Positions 21,196-31,432 of a stretch of DNA of 64,000 bases are shown one piece after another. Each line of letters starts with the position of its first letter. Position 1 is the stretch's first letter. Position numbers and translations under genes: made by a program. Source of the DNA: Burkholderiales bacterium (GTDB taxonomy: Bacteria > Pseudomonadota > Gammaproteobacteria > Burkholderiales > Casimicrobiaceae); contig JADZDD010000038.1 in assembly GCA_020851235.1 (NCBI GenBank), forward strand, positions 62,001 through 126,000, given 5' to 3'. The notes under the pieces are model-generated. The model worked only from the letters and a program-made list of their open reading frames with translations. It was not told the origin of the DNA and did no database searches.

Positions 21196-21968
21196 CGCTC
21201 CCCACGTATCCGGCGGGCTTCCTCGCCGCACTCGCTTTCGTCATCGTCGTCGGCGGCGTCGGCAAGGGAGCGTTCGGCCAGGGTACCGCGGGGCTCGCCG
21301 TGCCGCTGCTCGCGATGTTCATCGCCCCCGCCGAAGCGGCGGGGATCATGCTGCCGCTGCTTTGCCTCATGGACGTCTTTGGCGTCCACGCCTACAAGCG
21401 GACCTGGTCGCGCGCCGAGATCAAGGCGCTCCTGCCCGGCGCGATCGTCGGCATCACGCTGGGTGGCATCGCCTTCGGCACCCTCTCCCCCAACGCGGTG
21501 CGTCTTGCCATCGGCACGATCTCGGTGGTCTTCGCGCTCAATGCGTGGTTTCGCTTCACCGAGACGATCGCGCGCTACCTCGCCCGCGGCAACCGCCCGC
21601 CGGGACGGGTGGCGGCCGCGGTCTGGGGCGGGCTGTCCGGCTTCACGAGCACGCTCGCACACGCGGGCGGACCGCCGTACGCGATCTACATGCTGGGCCG
21701 CCGCGTCGACAAGACCGTCTTCGTCGCGACGTCGTCGGTGTTCTTCTTCGCGGTGAACTACATCAAGCTCATCCCGTACTACTTCCTGGGCCAGCTCAAC
21801 AGCAACAACCTCACCACCGCCCTCGTCATGGCGCCGCTCGTCCCGCTCGCGGTATGGCTCGGCGTGTGGCTGCATCGGCGCATTTCGCAGGCGGCCTTCA
21901 TGCAGATCACGTACGCACTCATCTTCGCCACCGGCGTCAAGCTCGTCTACGACGCGTTCACGCACTAG
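21192..21968 (+). CDS. TauE/SafE family (DUF81) anion permease
   Basis: This is a 258-residue inner-membrane protein with about eight hydrophobic segments. It belongs to the TauE/SafE family, whose members move sulfonates, sulfite or other organic anions. The N-terminal GKGAFGQGTAGLAVPLLA and the mid-protein SGFTSTLAHAGGPP are the two repeated family motifs. It starts within the stop of the EamA transporter gene, so the pair forms a two-gene transport operon. No enzyme lies beside it on the same strand to suggest a substrate. Confidence 0.88.
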   Translation: MTLPTYPAGFLAALAFVIVVGGVGKGAFGQGTAGLAVPLLAMFIAPAEAAGIMLPLLCLMDVFGVHAYKRTWSRAEIKALLPGAIVGITLGGIAFGTLSPNAVRLAIGTISVVFALNAWFRFTETIARYLARGNRPPGRVAAAVWGGLSGFTSTLAHAGGPPYAIYMLGRRVDKTVFVATSSVFFFAVNYIKLIPYYFLGQLNSNNLTTALVMAPLVPLAVWLGVWLHRRISQAAFMQITYALIFATGVKLVYDAFTH

Positions 21969-22075
21969 CCGGGCACCGGGGCGGGTCGCGTTGCGTGCGA
22001 TAGGCGCCGAGCGCGCGCCGCGCTATCATGCGCGCCACCTGCGACGCCCGCCGCGGCGCCGCCACGGGAACGACC

Positions 22076-23044
22076 ATGAAACAGAATTTCCTCGACTTCG
22101 AGCAACCCATCGCCGAGCTGCAGCAGAAGATCGACGAACTGCGCTTCGTGCACGAGGATTCGGCGGTCGACATCTCCGACGAGATCTCGCGCCTGGCCAA
22201 GAAGAGCCAGCAGCTCACCAAGGAGATCTACGCGAAGCTCTCGTCGTGGCAGATCGCGCAGGTCGCCCGCCACCCGCAGCGGCCCTACACGCTCGACTAC
22301 ATCGCGGGCATGTTCGCCGACTTCCGCGAACTGCACGGCGATCGCGCGTACGCCGACGACCCGGCCATCGTCGGTGGTCTTGCACGCTTCAACGGTGCGC
22401 CGTGCATGGTGATCGGGCACCAGAAGGGGCGCGACACGAAGGAGAAGATCCATCGCAACTTCGGCATGCCCCGCCCCGAGGGTTACCGCAAGGCGCTGCG
22501 TCTCATGCAACTCGCCGAGCGGTTCGGCTTGCCGCTTTTCACCTTCATCGACACGCCCGGCGCGTATCCGGGCATCGGCGCGGAGGAGCGCGGACAATCC
22601 GAGGCGATCGGTCGCAACCTCTACGCGATGGCGGGACTGCGCATCCCGGTGATCGTGACGATCGTCGGCGAGGGCGGCTCGGGCGGCGCGCTCGCCATCG
22701 CCGTGGGCGACGTCACGCTCATGCTGCAGTACGCGACGTACTCGGTGATCTCGCCGGAGGGTTGTGCGTCGATCCTGTGGAAGTCGGCCGAGCACGCCGC
22801 CGAGGCAGCCGAGATCCTCGGCATCACGGCGCCGCGACTGAAGCAGCTCGGTCTCATCGACAAGGTGGTGAACGAGCCGCTGGGCGGCGCACACCGGGAT
22901 CACGCGGCGATGATGGTCACCCTGAAGAAGGCGCTCACCGAAGCGTTGCGCCACCTTGCCGACCTGCCGCTCGACACCCTGCTCGAGCAGCGGCAGGAAC
23001 GCCTCCTGGGCTACGGCAAGTACAAGGAGATCGCGCCGGGCTAG
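22076..23044 (+). CDS. accA: acetyl-CoA carboxylase carboxyltransferase subunit alpha
   Basis: AccA, together with AccD, transfers the carboxyl group from biotin to acetyl-CoA, giving malonyl-CoA for fatty acid synthesis. The 322 residues match the E. coli length (319). It begins [19 protein letters not shown], the usual start, then [39 protein letters not shown] and [11 protein letters not shown], the oxyanion-hole and CoA-binding region. An in-frame ATG 48 bases upstream would add 16 non-conserved residues and is rejected. tilS follows, the usual betaproteobacterial order. Confidence 0.97.
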   Translation: MKQNFLDFEQPIAELQQKIDELRFVHEDSAVDISDEISRLAKKSQQLTKEIYAKLSSWQIAQVARHPQRPYTLDYIAGMFADFRELHGDRAYADDPAIVGGLARFNGAPCMVIGHQKGRDTKEKIHRNFGMPRPEGYRKALRLMQLAERFGLPLFTFIDTPGAYPGIGAEERGQSEAIGRNLYAMAGLRIPVIVTIVGEGGSGGALAIAVGDVTLMLQYATYSVISPEGCASILWKSAEHAAEAAEILGITAPRLKQLGLIDKVVNEPLGGAHRDHAAMMVTLKKALTEALRHLADLPLDTLLEQRQERLLGYGKYKEIAPG

Positions 23045-23099
23045 GCCGCGGCCGCACGCGCCGCGCCAACCGGCGTGCGTTGGCACGTCGCCGCGACCC

Positions 23100-24455
23100 A
23101 TGGCCGACACTCCCGAGATCGAGGCCGGGCTGCCGCGCCTCGTCGCCGCCGCCCTCGCCCGCGACATCGCACCCGCAACGCCGATCGTGGTCGCCCTCTC
23201 GGGGGGGCGCGACTCGGTGGCGCTGCTCGCCGCGTTGCGCGTGGTCGCACCCGCGCGCGGCCACACGCTGAGCGCCGCGCACGTCGATCATGGGCTTTCC
23301 CCGGCCGCAGGCGCGTGGCGCGCGTTCTGTGCCGACCTGTGCGCGCGCTGGGACGTGCCCCTTGTCGCCGCGCAGGTCACGGTGGATCGCAGCGCCGGCA
23401 CGAGTCTCGAAGCCGCCGCGCGCCGCGCACGTTACGCGGCCCTGGTCGAACTCGCGACCCGCGTCGGCGCCCGCCACGTGGCCCTCGCACACCATCGCGA
23501 CGACCAGGCGGAGACGGTGCTCCTGCAACTGCTGCGCGGTGCGGGGCCGCGCGGGCTGGCGGCGATGCCGGCTTGTCGCGACGATGCCCGCGGCGTGAGC
23601 TGGTGGCGGCCGCTGCTTGCGGTGGGTCGCAGCGAGATCGATGCTTTCGTTCACGACCACGCGCTCGCTTTCGTCGACGACGAGAGCAACGCGCGCGCGC
23701 AGCATCGGCGCAATGCGGTGCGCCACCGCGTCATGCCCGTACTGCGCGCGATCGCACCCCGCGCCGACACCGCCATCGCCCGCGCCGCGCAGCACCAGGC
23801 CGAGGTCGCACGACTCGCCGACGACCTCGCGCGACTCGACGCCGGCGGTGCGACCACGCTCGCCTGCGCGACGCTGGCAGGACTCGCGCCCCACCGCGCG
23901 CGCAACCTCTTGCGCTTCCAGCTCCGCCGCTGGGGGCTCCCGGCGCCGCCGACGGCACGGCTTGCCACGATGCTCGCGCAGCTTTCGACCGCCGCCGGCG
24001 ACGCGCGCGTGGCGATCGGCCACGCCGGTGTCGTCATCGGCGTGCATCGCGGTGAGGTGCACGCGCACGCGCCACCGCCGCCACCGTACGAGGTCACATG
24101 GCGGGGTGAGGGCACGCTCGTCCTTCCGCACGGCACGCTCACCTTCGCGCGAGCGCCCGGCGGCATCGACCTGTCGCGGCTGTCGGGGCCGCTGGGCGCG
24201 CGCCCCCGGCGCGGTGGCGAGCGCTTTCGCCTCGCGCCCGATCGCCCCCGTCGCGCGCTCAAGGCGATCCTGCGCGACGCGGGCTGGCCCGCATGGGAGC
24301 GCGCGAGCGTCCCGCTCATCGTCGCCGGCGACGCGCTCGTCGCGGTGCCCGGACTCGGTGTGGATCCCGCGTACGCGACACCCGCCGACGTCGATGGCGT
24401 GCGCGTGCAGTGGCACCCCTACGCGTTGACGCACTGGGTCGCCACGCCGCCGTGA
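23100..24455 (+). CDS. tilS: tRNA(Ile)-lysidine synthetase
   Basis: TilS attaches lysine to C34 of tRNA-Ile(CAU), changing its codon from AUG to AUA. The 451 residues contain the PP-loop SGGRDS (34-39), AHVDHGL and ALAHHRDDQAETVLLQLLRG, then the TilS substrate-binding and C-terminal domains with RGGERFRL. The ATG at 23100 is preferred because residues before it in the open frame are not conserved. It follows accA by 55 bases. In many betaproteobacteria an aspartokinase gene comes next; here ndk follows instead. Confidence 0.95.
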   Translation: MADTPEIEAGLPRLVAAALARDIAPATPIVVALSGGRDSVALLAALRVVAPARGHTLSAAHVDHGLSPAAGAWRAFCADLCARWDVPLVAAQVTVDRSAGTSLEAAARRARYAALVELATRVGARHVALAHHRDDQAETVLLQLLRGAGPRGLAAMPACRDDARGVSWWRPLLAVGRSEIDAFVHDHALAFVDDESNARAQHRRNAVRHRVMPVLRAIAPRADTAIARAAQHQAEVARLADDLARLDAGGATTLACATLAGLAPHRARNLLRFQLRRWGLPAPPTARLATMLAQLSTAAGDARVAIGHAGVVIGVHRGEVHAHAPPPPPYEVTWRGEGTLVLPHGTLTFARAPGGIDLSRLSGPLGARPRRGGERFRLAPDRPRRALKAILRDAGWPAWERASVPLIVAGDALVAVPGLGVDPAYATPADVDGVRVQWHPYALTHWVATPP

Positions 24456-24549
24456 CGCGGCGCGGGACGGTCGCACGATACCGCAGCGCTCGCGCCCGCA
24501 TGACGGCGCGACGCGCCTTGTCCGTATGCCGCGCGTCGGGGTGCGGTGC

Positions 24550-24555
24550 TAAAAT
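24550..24555 (+). promoter_or_regulatory. candidate -10 box upstream of ndk
   Basis: TAAAAT sits 41 bases before the ndk start in an otherwise GC-rich gap and is followed by a T-rich stretch. No good -35 hexamer is found at 16-18 bases, so this is only a candidate. Confidence 0.35.
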
Positions 24556-24596
24556 GACGGGTTCATTTTTCTGGTCATTTTCACCCGGAGCCACGC

Positions 24597-25022
24597 ATGG
24601 CGGTCGAACGCACGCTTTCCATCATCAAACCCGACGCGGTCGCCAAGGATGCGATCGGCGCCATCCTCGGCCGCTTCGAAGCCGCCGGCCTCAAGATCGT
24701 CGCGGCGCGCATGGCGTGGCTGTCGAAGGCCGAGGCCGAGGGGTTTTACGCCGTGCACAAGGAGCGTCCGTTCTTTCGCGATCTCGTCACGTTCATGACG
24801 TCGGGGCCGGTGATGATCCAGGTGCTCGAGGGCGAGAACGCGATAGCGCGCAACCGCGAGCTCATGGGCGCGACCGACCCCAGGAAGGCCGCTGCCGGCA
24901 CGATCCGCGCGGATTTCGCGCAGTCGATCGACGCCAACGCGGTGCACGGCTCGGACGCGCCGGAGACGGCGCGCACCGAAATCGCGTACTTCTTCCCGGC
25001 GCTCGCCATCTACTCGCGCTAG
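24597..25022 (+). CDS. ndk: nucleoside diphosphate kinase
   Basis: Ndk transfers the gamma phosphate between nucleoside tri- and diphosphates through a phosphohistidine, balancing cytoplasmic NTP pools. The 141 residues match the family. [12 protein letters not shown] opens the protein and [20 protein letters not shown] holds the catalytic histidine. The motif [14 protein letters not shown] is also present. CCCGGAG lies just before the ATG as a ribosome binding site. It heads the conserved ndk-rlmN-pilW-rodZ run. A TAAAAT hexamer at 24550-24555 may be its -10 box. Confidence 0.98.
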   Translation: MAVERTLSIIKPDAVAKDAIGAILGRFEAAGLKIVAARMAWLSKAEAEGFYAVHKERPFFRDLVTFMTSGPVMIQVLEGENAIARNRELMGATDPRKAAAGTIRADFAQSIDANAVHGSDAPETARTEIAYFFPALAIYSR

Positions 25023-25059
25023 GACCGGTCGCCCCGCCGCGTCGGGCGCCACGTTCGCG

Positions 25060-26229
25060 ATGACGACGAACCTCCTGGACCTGTCTCCCGCCGCACTCGC
25101 GGACTGGCTTGCCGCGCGCGGCGAGAAGCCGTTCCGGGCGCGGCAGGTGCTGCGCTGGCTGCATCAGCGGTTCGTCACCGACATCGCGGCGATGACCGAT
25201 CTCGCCAAGACATCACGCGCCGCGCTGGCGGCCGACGCGACCATCGTCGGGCCCACCGTCATCGGCGACACCGTCGCCGCCGACGGCACCCGCAAGTGGC
25301 TGCTCGCCGCAGGCCACGGCAACGCCGTGGAGACGGTCTACATCCCCGAGGACGATCGGGGGACGCTTTGCATCTCGTCGCAGGCCGGTTGCGCGCTCGA
25401 CTGCGCGTTCTGCTCGACCGGGAGACAGGGCTTCGCCCGCAATCTGACATCGGGCGAGATCATCGGTCAGCTCTGGCACGCCAACCGCGTGCTGCAGGGC
25501 GACGTGCTGCCGGGCGCTGCCGAAGCGCCGGATCGTGACGCCCCCGCGCGGCGACCGTGGGTCGAGGCCGGGCGCGCGCCGATCACCAACGTCGTGCTGA
25601 TGGGCATGGGCGAGCCGCTGGCCAACTTCGACGCCGTCGTCGCCGCGCTGCAGCTCATGCTCGACGACAACGCGTACGGGCTGTCGCGCCGCCGCGTCAC
25701 GCTGTCGACGTCCGGCATCGTGCCGGCGATCGATCGCCTGCGCGAAGCCTGCCCGGTCGCGCTCGCAGTCTCGCTGCATGCCCCCAACGATGCGCTGCGC
25801 GATCGCCTCGTCCCGATCAATCGCAAGCACCCGCTCGCCGAACTCATGGCGGCCTGCCAGCGTTACCTGCCGGCGGCCCCGCGCGACTTCATCACGTTCG
25901 AGTACGTGATGCTCGACGGGGTGAACGACCAGGACACGCACGCCGCCGAACTCGTGCACCTCGTGCGCGACGTGCCGTGCAAGCTCAACCTGATTCCGTT
26001 CAATCCGTTCCCCGGCACCGAGTTTCGCACGAGCCCGCGCGCGCGCATTCAGGCCTTTCAGGCGCGCCTTGCTGCCGCCGGGATCGTCGCCACGGTCCGC
26101 AAGACGCGCGGCGACGACATCGCCGCCGCCTGCGGGCAGCTCGCGGGCCAGGTGCACAATCGCGTCAAGCGCCGTCTCGGCACGCGAATCGTGCCGGTGC
26201 CTGCACGCCCCACGGTGGCCCCCACGTGA
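25060..26229 (+). CDS. rlmN: 23S rRNA/tRNA adenine-C2 methyltransferase
   Basis: RlmN is a radical-SAM enzyme that methylates C2 of A2503 in 23S rRNA and A37 in some tRNAs. The 389 residues hold the cluster-binding cysteines C111, C115 and C118 in [13 protein letters not shown], the [13 protein letters not shown] stretch and [14 protein letters not shown]. Between NRVLQGDV and NVVLMGMGE there is a roughly 25-residue Ala/Pro-rich insertion, longer than in E. coli (384 residues overall). The stop TGA overlaps the pilW ATG by one base. This gene order is conserved across betaproteobacteria. Confidence 0.97.
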   Translation: MTTNLLDLSPAALADWLAARGEKPFRARQVLRWLHQRFVTDIAAMTDLAKTSRAALAADATIVGPTVIGDTVAADGTRKWLLAAGHGNAVETVYIPEDDRGTLCISSQAGCALDCAFCSTGRQGFARNLTSGEIIGQLWHANRVLQGDVLPGAAEAPDRDAPARRPWVEAGRAPITNVVLMGMGEPLANFDAVVAALQLMLDDNAYGLSRRRVTLSTSGIVPAIDRLREACPVALAVSLHAPNDALRDRLVPINRKHPLAELMAACQRYLPAAPRDFITFEYVMLDGVNDQDTHAAELVHLVRDVPCKLNLIPFNPFPGTEFRTSPRARIQAFQARLAAAGIVATVRKTRGDDIAAACGQLAGQVHNRVKRRLGTRIVPVPARPTVAPT

Positions 26230-27056
26230 TGCTCGCCCGCCTGCGTCCCCTGTCGGATGGCCTCCTCGCCGCACTGCTGTGCGCCGGTGTCTTTGCGCTC
26301 GCGGGGTGCGAATCGACGTCGAGCAGCAAGTCGCAGGTCCAGCAGCCGCCACCGCCGCCGCAGCCCCCGCCGGTCCAGGAAGCGCCGGCGCCGGTGCGGG
26401 CGCAACTGCACGCGGAGATCGCCGCCGGCTATTACGAGCGCGGCCAGATGGACATCGCGCTGCAAGAGCTCGACGCCGCGGTGAAGCTCGACCCCAAGAA
26501 CGCGAACATCTACAACATCTACGGACTCGTCTACGCGATGCTCGGCGAGGAGGCGAAGGCGGCGGCCAACTTCCAGAGCGCGCTGGCACTCGCGCCGAAC
26601 GATTCCGAGATTCGCCAGAACTGGGGCTGGTACCTGTGCTCGCACGGCAAGCCGCGCGAATCGATCGCGGAGTTCGAGCATGCGGTGCGCAATCCGCTGT
26701 ACCGCACGCCGGACGTCGCACTCGTCAACGCCGGCAAGTGCTCGGTGGAGATCGGCGAGACGCGCCGCGCCGACGAGTACTTCCGGCGCGCGCTCGCGAT
26801 CAACCCCGGCAGCATGCAGGCGGCGTACAACCTCGCCCTGCTCAAGTTCCGTGAAGCGCGCTACGAGGAAGCGCGCGTGCTGATCCGGCGCGTCACGCAG
26901 CCGACGTCGGCTCCGCCGGAGGCGCTCTACCTCGGCATGTGCATCGTGCGCAGCCTGGGCGACCGCGCTGCCGAGGCGTCGTACGTCGCGCAACTGCGCA
27001 ATCGCTATCCGGATTCGCCGGAGGCCCGGGCCATCCCGCCAGGCAAATGCGAATAG
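26229..27056 (+). CDS. pilW: type IV pilus biogenesis lipoprotein PilW/PilF (TPR)
   Basis: PilW/PilF is an outer-membrane lipoprotein needed to assemble or stabilise the PilQ secretin of type IV pili. The 275 residues begin with a lipoprotein signal ending in ALAGC (lipid cysteine C27), then a Pro-rich linker (about 38-52), then tandem TPR repeats such as ALQELDAAVKLDPKNANIYN and AANFQSALALAPNDSEIRQN. It overlaps the rlmN stop by one base (TGATG), so translation is coupled. rodZ follows after 10 bases. Confidence 0.93.
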   Translation: MLARLRPLSDGLLAALLCAGVFALAGCESTSSSKSQVQQPPPPPQPPPVQEAPAPVRAQLHAEIAAGYYERGQMDIALQELDAAVKLDPKNANIYNIYGLVYAMLGEEAKAAANFQSALALAPNDSEIRQNWGWYLCSHGKPRESIAEFEHAVRNPLYRTPDVALVNAGKCSVEIGETRRADEYFRRALAINPGSMQAAYNLALLKFREARYEEARVLIRRVTQPTSAPPEALYLGMCIVRSLGDRAAEASYVAQLRNRYPDSPEARAIPPGKCE

Positions 27057-27066
27057 GCGTGGCCGG

Positions 27067-27951
27067 GTGAGCGAGTCCAACGACGCCTCGGCCGCCATTC
27101 CCGTTCCGGCGGATTCGCCTTCGACGGGAGCCCTCGTGCGCCATGCGCGCGAGACCGCGGGCCTTTCCATCGACGACGTGGCGCGCCAGTTGAAACTCGC
27201 TCCGCGCCAGGTCCAGGCGCTGGAGGCCGGCGACTACGCGCAGCTGCCCGGACGCACCTTCGTGCGCGGCTTCCTGCGCAACTACGCGCGCCTGCTCGGC
27301 CTCGACGGCGACGCGCTCCTGGCGACGCTGCCGGAAGGTGCGAGCGCATCGCTCGATCGTCCGACGCTGGGGCCCACCGCACGCGTGATGGGTGAACTGC
27401 CCGCCGACACGCCCGCGCGCGCCGGCGCGGCACGGTGGATCGTCGCGCTCGCATTCATCGTCGTCGTCGCGCTTGCTGCGGTCTACCTGTGGCGACCGGC
27501 GGTTGAACATGCGCGCGACGGCGGCGTCGCCGGCGAGCCCGTCGTGCCAATGCTGCCTGGTGCGGTGCCGCCCAGCGCGACGCCTGCGCCGAGCGCCACG
27601 GGCACCCCCGCACCCGCCGCGGCGGCAGGAACCGAGACGGCACCGGCTGCGTCCGCAGCGCCCGCCGCAGCGGCCGCGAGCGAGGCGCCGGCCGCGGCCA
27701 CGACCGCGACGGGCGACGCGCCGCTCGTCCTCGTCTTCCGTGGCACATCGTGGGCCGAGGTGAAGGATGCGCGGGGCAACGTGCTGCTGTCGACGATGGG
27801 CTACCCCGGCGCCACGCACGCGGTCGGCGGCACGTTGCCGCTCGACGTCGTCATCGGCAATGCCGAGGCCGTGCAGGTCCAGGTCCGAGGCGAGGCGTTC
27901 GACCTCACGCCGTACAGCAAGCAGAACGTCGCCAAGTTCCAGGTGAAGTGA
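27067..27951 (+). CDS. rodZ: cell-shape protein RodZ
   Basis: RodZ links MreB filaments to the inner membrane and peptidoglycan machinery to keep rod shape. The 294 residues show an HTH_25 domain (about 20-85; VRHARETAGLSIDDVARQLK, then GRTFVRGFLRNYARLLGLD), one membrane segment (about 127-146), a long Ala/Pro/Thr linker (about 155-218) and a C-terminal DUF4115 beta domain (FRGTSWAEVKDARGNVLLS). The start is a GTG. Normally ispG follows; here hisS comes next. Confidence 0.93.
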   Translation: MSESNDASAAIPVPADSPSTGALVRHARETAGLSIDDVARQLKLAPRQVQALEAGDYAQLPGRTFVRGFLRNYARLLGLDGDALLATLPEGASASLDRPTLGPTARVMGELPADTPARAGAARWIVALAFIVVVALAAVYLWRPAVEHARDGGVAGEPVVPMLPGAVPPSATPAPSATGTPAPAAAAGTETAPAASAAPAAAAASEAPAAATTATGDAPLVLVFRGTSWAEVKDARGNVLLSTMGYPGATHAVGGTLPLDVVIGNAEAVQVQVRGEAFDLTPYSKQNVAKFQVK

Positions 27952-28014
27952 CGATGCGCACCTCCCTTCGCCTTGACCTCGTCGGGACCGACACGCGGCC
28001 GTGGTGATGCGACG

Positions 28015-29340
28015 ATGAACGAGCACCCGACGACATCCGCGGCCAGCGCATCCGGCGCCAGTCCCGGCAAGGCGTCGCGCCTGCAGGCCGTGCGCGGCAT
28101 GAACGACGTCCTGCCCGACGACGCCCCGCTGTGGGAGTACTTCGAGGACACCGCCCGCAGCGTCTTCGCGCAGTACGGCTACCGCAACATCCGCGTCCCG
28201 ATCGTCGAGCCCACCGCGCTGTTCGTGCGCGGCATCGGCGAATACACCGACGTCGTCGAGAAGGAGATGTACAGCTTCGAGGACAAGCTCAACGGCGAAT
28301 CGCTCACGCTGCGCCCGGAGGCCACGTCGGGCATCGTGCGCGCGGCGCTCGAGCACGACCTCCTCTACCAACGGCCGCAACGCGTGTGGACGACCGGACC
28401 CATGTTCCGCCACGAACGGCCACAGAAAGGGCGCTATCGGCAGTTCCACCAGATGGACGCCGAGGCACTGGGTTACGCCGGCCCCGACGTCGACGCCGAG
28501 CAGATCGTGATGCTGGCACGGCTGTGGCGGGTCCTCGGCCTGACCGGCATCGGCCTGCGCATCAATTCGATCGGCAACGCCGGCGAGCGCGCCGCACATC
28601 GCCGCGCGCTCGTCGCGTACTTCGAGCGTCACGCCGACCTCCTCGACGCCGACGCGCGCCGGCGCCTGCACGCCAATCCGCTGCGCATCCTCGACAGCAA
28701 GAACCCGGCGCTGCAGTCGATGCTCGCCGCGGCGCCGAAGCTCATCGACTTCATCGAGGACGACTCGCGCGCGCACTTCGAGGCCCTGCAGCGCCATCTC
28801 GTCGACGCCGGTCTCGACTTCACGATCGATGCGCGACTCGTGCGCGGCCTCGATTACTACAACCGCACCGTCTTCGAGTGGATCGACGACAGCGGTGCGC
28901 TGGGCGCGCAAGGCACCGTCGCCGGCGGCGGGCGCTACGACGCGCTGTTCGAGATCCTCGGCGGCAAGCCCTCGTTCGCGTGTGGCTTCGCGATCGGGAT
29001 CGAGCGCATGATCCTGCTCCTCGCTGCGGTCGGAGTGCGAGCAGCACCGGCCCCCGTCGCCTACGTCGTGCACACGGGCGACGCTGCCGGCGTGCTCGCG
29101 CGGGCGGTGGCCGAGCAGGCACGCGATGCCGGCATGGCACTCGTCGTGAACGCCGGCGGCGGCAGCATGAAGGCGCAGATGAAACGGGCGGACGCAAGTG
29201 GCGCCGCGTACGCGCTCATCATCGGCGACGACGAGGTGCATGCCGCGGCGGTGGCCATCAAGCCGCTGCGGGGCGGTGGCGAACAGTTCGCCGTGCCGGT
29301 GAACGACGCGGCCGCGCGCCTCGCGGCGCTGACGCGCTGA
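28015..29340 (+). CDS. hisS: histidyl-tRNA synthetase
   Basis: HisS charges tRNA-His. The 441 residues contain the class II motifs: [13 protein letters not shown] at the start, motif 2 around [21 protein letters not shown], the histidine-specific [15 protein letters not shown], and motif 3 [14 protein letters not shown], followed by an anticodon-binding domain. The ATG at 28015 is preferred; an upstream ATG at 27973 would add 14 unrelated residues. The 63-base gap after rodZ has no room for ispG. Confidence 0.97.
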   Translation: MNEHPTTSAASASGASPGKASRLQAVRGMNDVLPDDAPLWEYFEDTARSVFAQYGYRNIRVPIVEPTALFVRGIGEYTDVVEKEMYSFEDKLNGESLTLRPEATSGIVRAALEHDLLYQRPQRVWTTGPMFRHERPQKGRYRQFHQMDAEALGYAGPDVDAEQIVMLARLWRVLGLTGIGLRINSIGNAGERAAHRRALVAYFERHADLLDADARRRLHANPLRILDSKNPALQSMLAAAPKLIDFIEDDSRAHFEALQRHLVDAGLDFTIDARLVRGLDYYNRTVFEWIDDSGALGAQGTVAGGGRYDALFEILGGKPSFACGFAIGIERMILLLAAVGVRAAPAPVAYVVHTGDAAGVLARAVAEQARDAGMALVVNAGGGSMKAQMKRADASGAAYALIIGDDEVHAAAVAIKPLRGGGEQFAVPVNDAAARLAALTR

Positions 29341-29380
29341 CCGCTCCGGCGACGGCAGCAAGCAACGACGAGAGGAAGGC

Positions 29381-30118
29381 ATGGCAGTCTACGATTCGCA
29401 CGAGCAGGAGCAACTCGACGATCTCAAGGCGTGGTGGGCGCGCTGGGGGAACATCGTCACGACGATCGCGCTCATCGCAAGCGCCGTGGCCATCGGCGTG
29501 CAGGGGTGGCGCTGGTACACGACGCACCAGGCCGACGAGGCCGGTGCCCTCTACTCCGCACTGAGCGTGGCCGTGCGCAACAACGACGTCCCGCGCGCCA
29601 AGGACACGACGGCGCAACTGGCGGACCGCTTCGCCGGCACGGGCTACGCGCCGCGGGGTGCGCTGCTCCTCGCCAAGCTTCTCTTCGACGGCGGGGACGC
29701 CGCGGGCGCCAAGACCCAGCTCACCTGGGTGATCGACCACGCCGACGAGACCGAGTTGAAGGAGATCGCACGCTATCGTCTGGCGGAGATCCTCCTCGAC
29801 GAGAAGCACTACGACGACGCGATCAAGGTGCTCGACGCCAAGCACGGCGAGCCGTTTGCCGGGCTGTATGCGGACCTGCGCGGCGATGCGCTCGCGGCCG
29901 CCGGCAAGTCGGCCGAAGCGAGGGCAGCGTACGAGACCGCGCTCGCCAAGCTCGACGCCAAGTCGCAGTACCGGCGCTACGTCGAGGTCAAGCTCGAGTC
30001 GCTCGGCGGCACGCCGCCCGGTGCCGCCGCGACGGCGACGGCCGCCGGCGGTGGCAGCGGCGCGACACCCGCGGCGAAGGCGCCCGCGTCGTCTCCGGCG
30101 ACGCCGGCCAAGCCATGA
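29381..30118 (+). CDS. yfgM: YfgM-like ancillary SecYEG translocon subunit
   Basis: YfgM is a membrane-anchored TPR protein that, with PpiD, helps proteins leaving the SecYEG channel. The 245 residues start with a charged cytoplasmic segment (EQEQLDDLKAWWARWGN), one membrane helix (about 23-45) and a periplasmic TPR region. The last 30 residues are low-complexity Ala/Thr/Pro. AGAGGAAGG precedes the ATG as a strong ribosome binding site. The stop overlaps the bamB start by four bases. The same pair is adjacent in E. coli and other proteobacteria. Confidence 0.92.
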   Translation: MAVYDSHEQEQLDDLKAWWARWGNIVTTIALIASAVAIGVQGWRWYTTHQADEAGALYSALSVAVRNNDVPRAKDTTAQLADRFAGTGYAPRGALLLAKLLFDGGDAAGAKTQLTWVIDHADETELKEIARYRLAEILLDEKHYDDAIKVLDAKHGEPFAGLYADLRGDALAAAGKSAEARAAYETALAKLDAKSQYRRYVEVKLESLGGTPPGAAATATAAGGGSGATPAAKAPASSPATPAKP

Positions 30119-31368
30119 GCGCACCGCGTCGCACCGCGGCGGCACGCGTCAACCGGGCGTCGTCTCCGGCGCGCCTTGGCGCGGCGCGGCCGGGTCGCGT
30201 CATCGCCGGCGCTCTCGCGGTGCTGCTTTTGGCAAGTGGTTGCGCCACGTCGAATTTCTCGATCTACGACTATCTCCCGGTGCCACCGGCGTTCTCGCTG
30301 CGCTGGCTGTGGGACAGCAAGAAGCCCGGCCCGCTGCCGGAGCTCACGCCCTCGGCCACGGCCAGCGTGTCGTGGCAGGCGAACGTGGGCAAGGCCGTCC
30401 CCGGCTTTGCACCGGCGGTGCTGTCCGACGCGATCTACGTCGCTGCGATCGACGGCGGACTCACCCGCCTCGATCCGGCCACGGGACGTGCGCTCTGGCG
30501 CGTGTCGGCCGGCAAGACGCTTTCCGCGGGGCCCGGTGCCGACGCGGACACGATCGTCGTCGGCACCGACAAGGGCGAGGTGCTCGCCTTCGACGCCGCC
30601 GGCAAGCCGAAGTGGACCGCACGCGTGCCCACCGAGATCATGGCGCCGCCGCGCGTTGCCGACGGCATCGTCGCGGTCTTCGTCGGCGACGGTTCGATTC
30701 ACGCCTTTGCCGCCAACGATGGCGGCAAGAAATGGGTGCTCCAGCGCAACATGCCGCCGCTCACGGTGCGCAACTACGCCGGCGGCACGTCGACCCGCGG
30801 TGGTCTGTTCGTCGGTACCGCCGGCGGGCGCCTGCTTGCGCTCGACCTCGCGACCGGCATCGTCGGCTGGGACGCGACGGTCGCCAATCCCAAGGGAGCC
30901 ACCGAGCTCGAGCGCATCGCCGATGTGACGTCGCTGCCGCTCGTCGTCGGCAATCAGGTGTGCGCGGTGGCCTACCAGGGTCGCGTCGCCTGTTTCGAGA
31001 TCACCCGCGGGTCGCTCAACTGGTCGCGCGACATCAGCAGCCTGAGCGGCATCGCGAGCGACGGCAAGAGCCTCTTCGTCACCGATGACAAGGGTGCGGT
31101 GCAGGCCCTCGATACGGCGAACGGCGCGTCGCTGTGGAAACAGGATCGCCTCGCGGCACGCAAGATCGGCGGCCCGCAGGTCGTGGGCGATTTCGTGGCG
31201 GTCATCGACGTCGAAGGCTACGTGCACCTGCTCTCGACGATCAATGGCGCCTACGTCGGTCGACTGCAGACCGACGGCACCCCGGCCACCGGGCAACCCG
31301 CCTCCTTCCTGTCGAGCATCCTGTGGCAGTCGGCCGGCGGCAACGTCTACGCGGTGACCGCGAAGTAA
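30115..31368 (+). CDS. bamB: outer-membrane assembly lipoprotein BamB
   Basis: BamB is the beta-propeller lipoprotein of the BAM complex that inserts beta-barrel proteins into the outer membrane. The 417 residues have an unusually long, Arg-rich N-terminus (1-28), then a signal core and lipobox LASGC with lipid cysteine C43. Eight PQQ-like blades follow, with repeats of the type [33 protein letters not shown] and [15 protein letters not shown]. The start overlaps the yfgM stop; an internal start nearer the hydrophobic segment is possible. Confidence 0.95.
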   Translation: MSAPRRTAAARVNRASSPARLGAARPGRVIAGALAVLLLASGCATSNFSIYDYLPVPPAFSLRWLWDSKKPGPLPELTPSATASVSWQANVGKAVPGFAPAVLSDAIYVAAIDGGLTRLDPATGRALWRVSAGKTLSAGPGADADTIVVGTDKGEVLAFDAAGKPKWTARVPTEIMAPPRVADGIVAVFVGDGSIHAFAANDGGKKWVLQRNMPPLTVRNYAGGTSTRGGLFVGTAGGRLLALDLATGIVGWDATVANPKGATELERIADVTSLPLVVGNQVCAVAYQGRVACFEITRGSLNWSRDISSLSGIASDGKSLFVTDDKGAVQALDTANGASLWKQDRLAARKIGGPQVVGDFVAVIDVEGYVHLLSTINGAYVGRLQTDGTPATGQPASFLSSILWQSAGGNVYAVTAK

Positions 31369-31432
31369 GCGGCGCAAGGCCCGCGCGCAAGCGCTTCGCC
31401 CCGTCCGCCCGCCACCCGGCCGATCGACCGTC

